A DNA stretch of 64,000 nucleotides from Kingdonia uniflora. Lineage: Eukaryota; Streptophyta; Magnoliopsida; Ranunculales; Circaeasteraceae. Positions within the stretch are counted from its first letter, which is position 1; every line of letters starts with the position of its first letter. The position numbers were made by a program, and so were the translations under genes. The notes under the pieces were generated by a model. That model saw only the letters and a program-made list of their open reading frames with translations, ran no database searches and was not told the origin of the DNA. Shown here in pieces: positions 56,830 through 64,000 of the stretch. The stretch lies in assembly GCA_014058105.1 (NCBI GenBank), contig JACGCM010001796.1:1550001-1614000 (forward strand), written 5' to 3'.

Positions 56830-57660
56830 ACTACTTTTTTTTTCTTTGGTTTGGGACTTGGTGTGATTCTTTTACGATCATTGGGCAATTGTCCCTTCCG
56901 CTACAATAAACAACGCAAATATCAAAAGCGTGTTACTAGTGAGTGCAGGGCAAATAGCTAAGGAAACAAGAAGATAAAGTGATACTAACATATATATAAC
57001 GAGATTTGGGGTAAAAGCCTCCGAGTCTGACACTAAAAACGCCAGGACCAGTAGTTACATATGCCTAACATACAAGAATAAAGAGTTGTAATTAGTTTGG
57101 CAACAACAATGAGATGAAGATTATACTAAAAATGTACGCACGCGCACCGGAAGTTCGTAGACTCCTTCCCTTATCATTCTACAATTATTCTTCAGCCACT
57201 CACGCCTCACTTCAGCTTCGTCATTTTTTTTTTTAGATTCTTCAAATTTGTCATAGGGCCTCTCGTCAGTATTACGTCCGCTGCGGAGGATCATCCTAAA
57301 CACAATAAACTAATAAGTACTTTCGAAATTAATTTAGAAATTTTCAAAACCCTAATTATTAAAATTAAACAATATTTTTTGGGTATTTGGAAACCCCCTA
57401 ATCATAAGAATTTTTTTGGAAACACTAATAAACATATGAGAAATTTAGGGATTTCAAAACCCTAATCACTAAGATGAATAGAAACATAGAAGAAATTTAC
57501 CCCCTAATCACCAACAAGGACAAAATTAAACATATGAGAAATTTAGGGGATTTCGAAACCCTAATAATCACTAATATGATTTGAAAACCCTAAAAAGAGA
57601 GAACAATCGATCCGTACCTGTTGATGTTTATGTTCCCTCTGTTGATAGCCTATTAGGTTA
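56830..57660 (-). CDS. Gene X copy C (small basic protein, unrecognised)
   Basis: Best-preserved copy. Leader with CATCAACAG|GTACGG near 57620. First coding exon 57297-57146 (ATG at 57294; MILRSGRNTDERPYDKFEES, later RREWLKNNCRMIREGVYELP), second near 57066-57001 (AYVTTGPGVFSVRLGGFYPK), last near 56911-56838 (RKGQLPNDRKRITPSPKP then Lys, stop). The exons join in phase if the second donor is GTTAGT. The product is about 95 residues, Arg/Lys-rich, with no signal peptide or helix. No family is recognised. The inferred splicing is supported by conservation among the three copies. Confidence 0.45.
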
Positions 57661-58190
57661 ATATGTTTTTGTCCCAGTCATAAATAAATAGAATTAAGTT
57701 TATGCGTTTTTGCTGTCAAAACTCAAAACAAATAGAACCCAAATTTGCAGTCTTCTATGTCCTGCATCATCATTTGTGAGCTTCAAAAGTTCTTCAAAGA
57801 GGTTTGCAAAAAAAATCTCTTCATGCCCTTCTTGCGTTGCATATTTATTATCTTCAAAAGAATTAATATAGAGAATGTTGGATATCTGATTTTTTTTTTT
57901 TTTTTCTTCCCTTTTTCGTAACCTTTTTTTTTTTGCTGGTGTCTAAATCTTAAATTCTTATGTGTTGCTTTAGTTCAGGTTCACTAGGACGACATACTAA
58001 TACTATGAACAATCTTAACTCCATCAAAATAATGCAAGAAAAGGCTCGAGCGGAAATTCAAAACAGATAACGCCCATCTATATACAAGAAAAGCAGGATA
58101 ATAGCAAGGGCACACTAGCTCATGTTGCCCATCAATTTGGGTATAGACTTGCGTTTTAGTCGTGGACAATTGTACATTTTTGGCATAATC
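57480..58190. repeat. Segmental duplicate of 54120-55130
   Basis: 57495-58030 matches 54130-54670 (leader module, QEGHEE stretch, 'ttagttcaggttcact'), and 58070-58180 matches 55000-55130. The TRIM-like element and the second 275-bp unit are absent here, so the duplication is older than both. Confidence 0.75.
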
Positions 58191-58798
58191 AAAAACATAA
58201 GATTTGGCCACGTGTCTCTATCTGGAATGTCCATTACCCTAAACGCAGTTCAGAACTGCGCGACATCAATTCATCAAAAATCTACCCTGAGGGTAGATTC
58301 GATGAAAAATTCATTGTCACGTGGATTTTCGACTAGCTGCTAGGAGGTAAAGGATTTGAGAAGAGAGTGGATTCTCAAATCCACCTTGTCAAGTCATGGT
58401 GCACCTAGCTGCTGGGGATGCTCTAATGAGATGAGATGCTTCAGATATAGTGATTTGCAAATTATAATCATGTTTTTAATAGTTTTAACATATTATCGCA
58501 ATACTTTGTCGAAATATCCCGATATTTTTTCGGCTGCCAGATTTCCCGCGAAAAAATTGTTTCCCAAACATCTTTAAATTCGAAACCTCAAACCCTAACC
58601 CTAATTTTCTCTCTCTCTCTCTCAACCCTAATTTTTATTATAAGTTGATGAGAAACGAAGAAAGATACAATGGGTAAGTGTTCTCATCTCTCAACTCTTC
58701 ATTGAAATCAGGGTTTATCATCAATTTTGAATTCTAGGGTTTACTTTGTTTCATCTTAATCACTCAATTCAAATCATCCCTTTGATCAATTTAACAAA
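58190..58798. promoter_or_regulatory. Upstream region of the F-box pair
   Basis: Contains a tctctc run at 58605-58622 and a small ATGGGTAAG-like leader near 58671 that could be an untranslated exon end with a GTAAGT donor. 58200-58430 carries inverted short motifs (ctaccctgagggtag at 58283). Confidence 0.35.
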
Positions 58799-59913
58799 AT
58801 GGGTAATTGGTCTGAACTCCCAATTGAAGTTCTAGACTCGATTGCGTCGCGGGTGTACTCGAATTGTGTCGTCGATTACATCCGCTTTGGCGCGGTTTGT
58901 AAACCATGGAGATCACTTTTTATGAGAAAGGGGATTAGTTGTTTGCCCCCTTCGATGCCGTTGCTAATGGTGGGTGGTGGTATGGGTTTCTTAAATAATC
59001 GAAAATTGCGTAATTTTTACGACATTGTTAATGACGATGTTAGTCGTCTTAGGCATCTTGATCGGTCTTTGTTAAACCTTCGCGTTGTCATGGATATGGT
59101 CATGGTTGGCTAATTGTGAGTGATGACGACAATGGGGTTTATTTAGAAAACCCGATTACTAGAGAAAAGATTGGTCTCCCTGCTTTGACAATGTTACCGT
59201 TCATTAGCTCGTGTGATCTTATTTGGAGCACTACTATATCTTTGGATCCTAGTGTAGAGAATAATGTGGATGATTGTTTTGTTATGGCCTCCGTTGGCTC
59301 TTATCACTTGGATGGACACCAAGTGATATATTGTAAAGTAGGGGACCGGGAGTGGAGTGTTATAGAAGATGGTGAAGAACGTGATTTGGTAGATCTCACT
59401 TACTGTGATGGCCTGTTCTATGGGAATGACGGGGCTTGTGAAGCCATAGTAGAATGTAATATTGGTTCGTTCCCTGGGGTTAGGGCAGTTGCTTCACTAC
59501 CAATCCCTAGAAGCTATGAAGATCTTGTGGAATCATGCGGGGAGCTTTTACTTGTTTTGCAACGTTTCAATACTAGTGACCAACTTTTGGGATTCGAGAT
59601 TTTAAGACTTAGAAAGAACATGGGAAAGTGGTTGAAGGTTAAGAGCCTAGGCGACCGTTCACTTTTCTTGAGTCATAAAAGTTCATTATCTGTATTGGCT
59701 TCTGATTACCCTGGGTTGAAACGAAATTGCATTTACTTCATCACCTACACCGATGATGGACTTTGCTGTGGTGTTTTCAACATAGGCGATGGCAGTATCA
59801 AGTACTTATCCACCGATGTTAAATGTTCTTCAAGTATTGACGATCTCTGGATCATCCCTTCTGTTATATTAAGTCAATCAAAACCCTGTCATCCTCCTTT
59901 AGATCCATCCAGC
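58799..59913 (+). pseudogene. F-box/DUF295 protein, unit 1, one frameshift, no own stop
   Basis: F-box proteins join SCF ubiquitin ligases via SKP1. This unit has an F-box at residues 4-43 (WSELPIEVLDSIASRVYSN, VCKPWRSLF) and the DUF295/KIB1-4 beta-propeller domain (GVYLENPITREKIGLPAL, HQVIYCKVGDREWSVIEDG, GFEILRLRKNMGKWLKVKS, NCIYFITYTDDG). Compared with unit 2, one C is lost near 59077 (LLNLRVV for LLNPSRC), which sends the frame to a stop at 59111-59113. From about 59107 the correct frame reopens. The unit has no stop of its own and runs in frame into unit 2. Confidence 0.85.
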
Positions 59914-60981
59914 ATGATGGTTAAGTGGTCTGCACTCCCAGAGGAAATGTTAGACGTGATTGCATCGCGGGTACATTCAAATTGTGTCGTCGATTACGTC
60001 CGCTTCGGTGCGGTTTGCAAACCATGGAGATCTCTTTTTGTTAGAAAGAAGACTACCGATTTACCCCCTCCGATGCCGTTGCTTATGGTAAGTGGTGGTG
60101 GTTTCTCAACTGATCGAAAATCTCGTAGTTTTTATGATATTGTTGGTGACAATGTTAATCATCTTGAGCGTTCTTTGTTAAACCCTTCACGTTGTCACGG
60201 GTGTGGCCATGGTTGGCTAATTGTGAGTGATAACTACAATGGGGTTTATTTAGAAAACCCTATTACTAGAAAGAAGATTAGTCTTCCTGCTTTGACAACA
60301 TTACCGTTCATGACCTCGTGTGATCTCATTTGGAGCGCTGCAATATCTTTGGATCCTAGTGTAAATAACAATGTGGATGATTGTTTTTTTATGGCCTCTG
60401 TTGGCGCTTATCAATTGGATGGACACCAAGTAATATATTGTACAGTAGGGAATCGGGAGTGGAATGTTATAGAAGATGATGAAGAACGTGATTTGGTAAA
60501 TCTCACCTACTGTGGCGGCTTATTCTATGCAAATGATGGGGCTTGTGAAGCCATAGTAGAATGTAATTTTGGCTCATTTCCAGGGATTAGGCCAGTTGCT
60601 TCATTACCAACCCCTAGAAGTTATGAAGATCTTGTAGACTCATGCGGGGAGCTCTTACTTGTTAGGCGAAGGTTTGATTCTACTGACCAACTTTTGGGAT
60701 TTGAGATTTCAAGGCTTAGGAAGAACATGGGAAAGTGGTTGAAGGTTAAGAGTCTTGGTGATCGCTCACTTTTCTTGAGTCACAAAAGTTCCTTATCTAT
60801 ATTGGCCTCTGATCACCCTGGACTGAAGCAAAATTGCATATACTTCATCACCTACAGTCCTACACTGATGATGGACTTTGTTGTGGCATTTTCAACGTAG
60901 GCGATGGCACTATCAAGTACGTATCCACGGATGTTAAATGCTCCTCGAGTATTGATGACCTTTGGATCACACCTTTGCAGT
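59914..60981 (+). pseudogene. F-box/DUF295 protein, unit 2, 8-bp insertion near 3' end
   Basis: Starts at ATG 59914 or 59917 (MVKWSALPEEMLDVIASRV). It has the same architecture as unit 1 and the intact junction CHGCGHGWLIVSDN. At about 60855 an 8-bp insertion (duplicating 'cctaca') shifts the frame after FITYS, giving a stop at 60898-60900. Without it the frame would continue to DDLWITPLQ and TAG at 60979-60981, as in unit 1. About 85-90 % of residues agree with unit 1, so the duplication is fairly recent. The loss removes only about 40 C-terminal residues, so a shortened protein is possible. Confidence 0.85.
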
Positions 60982-61847
60982 AGCAAGGTAAACAACCTAC
61001 TTCTTAGTCTAGTTTATGTTATTTATGAATTTTGTCATTGTTAAATTTTGGTTTATCAGTTTGTACTCGGAATTTATTAAACGTTGATTTATCTAGAATT
61101 TATATTTAGTATGTTCTTTCTTTTGAAGTTGAGTCTTAACTAACTTACTTGAAGCAGTTAACATTTGTGTATGTTAAAAGAATTTTATCAGGTTAAATGC
61201 TGATTTATTCCAATAAGTAAGATGATACATATTGCTTATACTTCCTAGTCCTCCAATTTTTCTGTTCCTGTAAACTTAGAATTCATGGATATATTGAAAA
61301 GATAAGCAAAACGAGGAATGGCTTGCATGCACACATTAAAAAGAGAAAGCAGCATTTAAGAATATAAGGTCACCTCTCCGAATCAACAATAAACCTGAAA
61401 CCTATGGTACGGCAACAGACCCTAAATCAAGGGCCTTTAAACTAACTCACTTCCACCTAGTCACATTGGAATTAAAGAATACCCCCATTATATCATATCG
61501 CTTCAGTCCACCAAAATGTTAGTCATTTTTTGTTTCAGTAAAATCCTTTCTTGTTTTTATTTTTTCCAGTTTGAAATAAAAATTAAAGTACGTTTTTGTT
61601 ATAGTTACGCTCCTCCCAAAATCTCGCCCTGTTAAGTATTACATATACCAATCCTTATCCTCACCACTACAACGCTGCCCAAAATTCTCTCTAATGTTTA
61701 TAATCCTCAACCGCACTCCATACTTGTAAATTTCCACCACCTCCCGACTATTCCACCCAAAATACGTCACTCTAACCCAACAACACCGTCATTCATTTGC
61801 GACAAGCTTTTTTATACTAACCCTCCACTTTTTCGTCAGTCGGTTTC
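60982..61847. other. 3' flank, repeat shared with 3.8 kb
   Basis: 61485-61610 matches 3835-3970 in part. The rest is AT-rich without coding signal. Confidence 0.35.
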
Positions 61848-62455
61848 AAGGTAGTTAATGTGTGTTGCGATGCGATGCGACCACAAGCGAAAAAATGTTA
61901 TTGTGGATAACGCGAATAATGTAACGCCATTGTGAATATTGCGAAACAATCGGAAAAAATTGCATATCCTAATATATGTGCACATAAATCTACATATGCA
62001 ATATATTAATTAAGAAAAACATATAATAGTATAATAAAATATAACTAACAAACTATATGCCAAGTAGCAAACTATATGCAACTAACATACAGTTGGTTTC
62101 GGGAGAGTTGTTTAAATGTAGGTGTTTCATATTTTAGATTGAGTATCTTGTTTCTCGTATCTTCTATCTTAATCTCATTGAGAAGCTTATATTTTTCGTA
62201 ATTATATCATATATTAATATCGTATAATAGATTCAACAATTATTTACTATATATTTTTTTTTTGCATGATATAAGTGTATATTCGCCCAATATTTTCCTT
62301 GTTTGTGTTCTCTATTGTGCTTCATTTGGTTTTTCGCATCTGCGTCAAGTCGCATTTAAGAGGTTGTGATGAAGATGCGATGCGAGTCCAGGTTGCATAA
62401 TTCTCATCTATCGCATATGCAAGCGCATCTGTCGCATCAGACTACTTTGGTCGGC
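61848..62455. mobile_element. Possible hAT-like MITE
   Basis: Both ends are rich in 'gcgatgcgat' / 'atcgcatatgc' motifs in opposite orientation (61868-61882; 62360-62450), a pattern seen in plant hAT-type MITEs. TIRs are imperfect and the TSD is not clear. Confidence 0.35.
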
Positions 62456-64000
62456 CTGCAGACAAAATTTTGCCCAATCTAATCGACTTTATCTTCCTCC
62501 AAATCATTCCAAACAAGAGTTTTCATGATACCCTCCAAGTTCTTATCTGCTCCCTTAGGCAAATACAATAGAGAGAAATAACAATATTTATTTCTAGTTC
62601 GCAATGTCTCATCAAGGCGTACATACTTAAATACGAATATAGAACTCTGGCCGAGTGTGCTTAACTTCTGTGGCTTTGACATAGTTCATTCCATACTAGC
62701 CACAAACCAAGGCTCTTACTTGGGGAGAGAAGCATCCGCCAACCGGGTTGCATGCAAGCCTATTCATTTGCAGTCAGACCAATAGTTTGAACCCTTTCCA
62801 ACACATGACACAACTGATGTTTCTGGAAGGTATTTTAGAGAACGTATTATCTCCAAGAATGAAGAAATATGTACCACCACACCATTTGAATTTCACATGT
62901 TCATTTGTATTGCAAGAAGAACAAGTAACCGACATTGATTGCCGATTAATTACCCGTGCGCTTCACGGAATTGGTTGAACCTTTTTTAGAGTCACCCCGT
63001 GAAACATTCAGTAGGCATGAATGCTCTCAATGAGCTTATTGTTGGTAGGTGGGGAAAGGCATGGAGGGGGGTACAGAGCGCATAATTCCTGAAAATGGAG
63101 AATAATAGATAGTACAAGCCAGATGTTATTTGTGAGAGCTGAGATTATTTTATTTTGCAAGCAGAAAGAGATTTTGTTCATAAATAACTTTCTATGGTCC
63201 CTTGGGTCTCATTACTGTACCTTCCGAACGACGATGTTGGTGATGAAATATATATAACTTGCAAGATATAATTGGTGTATTTGATATTTACATTACAGGA
63301 AACCCTGCACTCTCAGAGAAGCAGAAAAGTACCAAGTGTCTGTAATGGTTTGTTGTTGTGGCGTGGTAGGTGTGTACAGCCATTACAAGCTAATCTGGGG
63401 ATTTGGTGTTAACTCTGAAGTACATATTGAAGTGTAAAGTTATTTCCTTTCAGGTTTCCGTAAATTTATTATCTTGCTGAAACTCCTTTCGGAATTTATC
63501 TTAATTTATTTATTGTCAAATGCTTTGGCGTGTGTACATATAATTACGCCTTGATTAAATTGCAAAGCAATTGAGTTGAGATATTATACCTACTGACTCC
63601 ACTGTTGTACATGTTTCAGATTGTGCCTTTAAGGAGTATCAGACATTTATATGGCGTGGAGAGGCATATGATGCACGTTCATCGGTTGAGAGCAGACTTC
63701 TTCAGAAGTTTTTATTAAACTGAAATACTAGAATTTGGTTTTCTTTTTGACTATTGGGTTTTAATATCGTACGCTGATGTTCGGATTATGTTTGATTTGG
63801 TATATTATCAAGTTAATTGCATCTTTATATTGTTTGATTATGCTGTATTTAGGGGCACGACCGATATCTACCCGTAGACGACGAGTGATACAAGAATTGT
63901 TTGTTTCAAAGAGATTGAGAATAATGAGGGATACAGTTGGGTTGAAATTAGTCCACAAATGATGGGAGTTTAGTAGAATGAATGTCAACCTTTGGTTAGT
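62456..64000. other. Low-information region, no gene recognised
   Basis: Small frames at 62748-62978 (+) and 62682-62479 (-) show no family I know. A splice-like site precedes 'gaaaccctgcactctcagag' at 63299, and 63620-63720 is open in two frames, so the last exons of a gene may lie here. This is unsupported without transcripts. Confidence 0.25.

Overview
The window is nuclear DNA of a flowering plant, very probably a eudicot. The genes have short GT-AG introns and AT-rich intergenic DNA. There are several classes of LTR retrotransposon, LINE fragments and MITE-like repeats. The recognisable genes are plant families: UGT85A-type glucosyltransferases, F-box/DUF295 proteins, an LEA-2 membrane protein, NB-ARC resistance gene fragments and hydroxyphenylpyruvate reductase. 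I cannot name the species from sequence alone.

Layout. 1-2.0 kb holds the 3' exons of an eIF2B-gamma gene that ends early. 2.1-6.7 kb holds a gene resembling a proteasome beta subunit, then a partial copy and a reverse copy that together make a foldback. 7.6-10.8 kb is a decayed Copia element and a LINE tail. 13.3-25.9 kb has two NB-ARC/LRR fragments, each followed on the minus strand by a copy of a small unrecognised gene (here 'gene X'). One gene X copy is split by stacked retrotransposons whose target-site duplications (TSDs) can be read. 26.1-29.0 kb is a second, more complete foldback of the proteasome-like gene. 30.2-45.1 kb is a UGT85A cluster on the minus strand: two intact two-exon genes (34.3-35.8 and 43.6-45.1 kb), a decayed copy (37.5-37.9 kb) and a 3' remnant (30.2-30.4 kb), interrupted by LTR elements. 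46.3-49.6 kb has a LINE with a perfect 20-bp TSD and a broken HPPR exon. 51.5-53.0 kb is an LEA-2 gene with one frameshift. 53.1-58.2 kb is a duplicated stretch with a minimal LTR element and the third gene X copy. 58.8-61.0 kb holds two F-box/DUF295 units joined in one reading frame. 61-64 kb has little that I recognise.

Two themes link the window. First, one promoter/5' leader/first-intron module, always on the minus strand, lies in front of unrelated coding sequences (LEA-2, gene X copies, the reverse proteasome-like arms, and one more copy at 54.2 kb). Second, retroelements have reshaped genes: one LTR insertion sits exactly at the 3' end of an intact UGT and supplies its present stop codon. 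The genes expected to make working protein are the two UGT85A genes, which would glucosylate small hydroxylated metabolites in the cytosol. Most other units carry stops or frameshifts.
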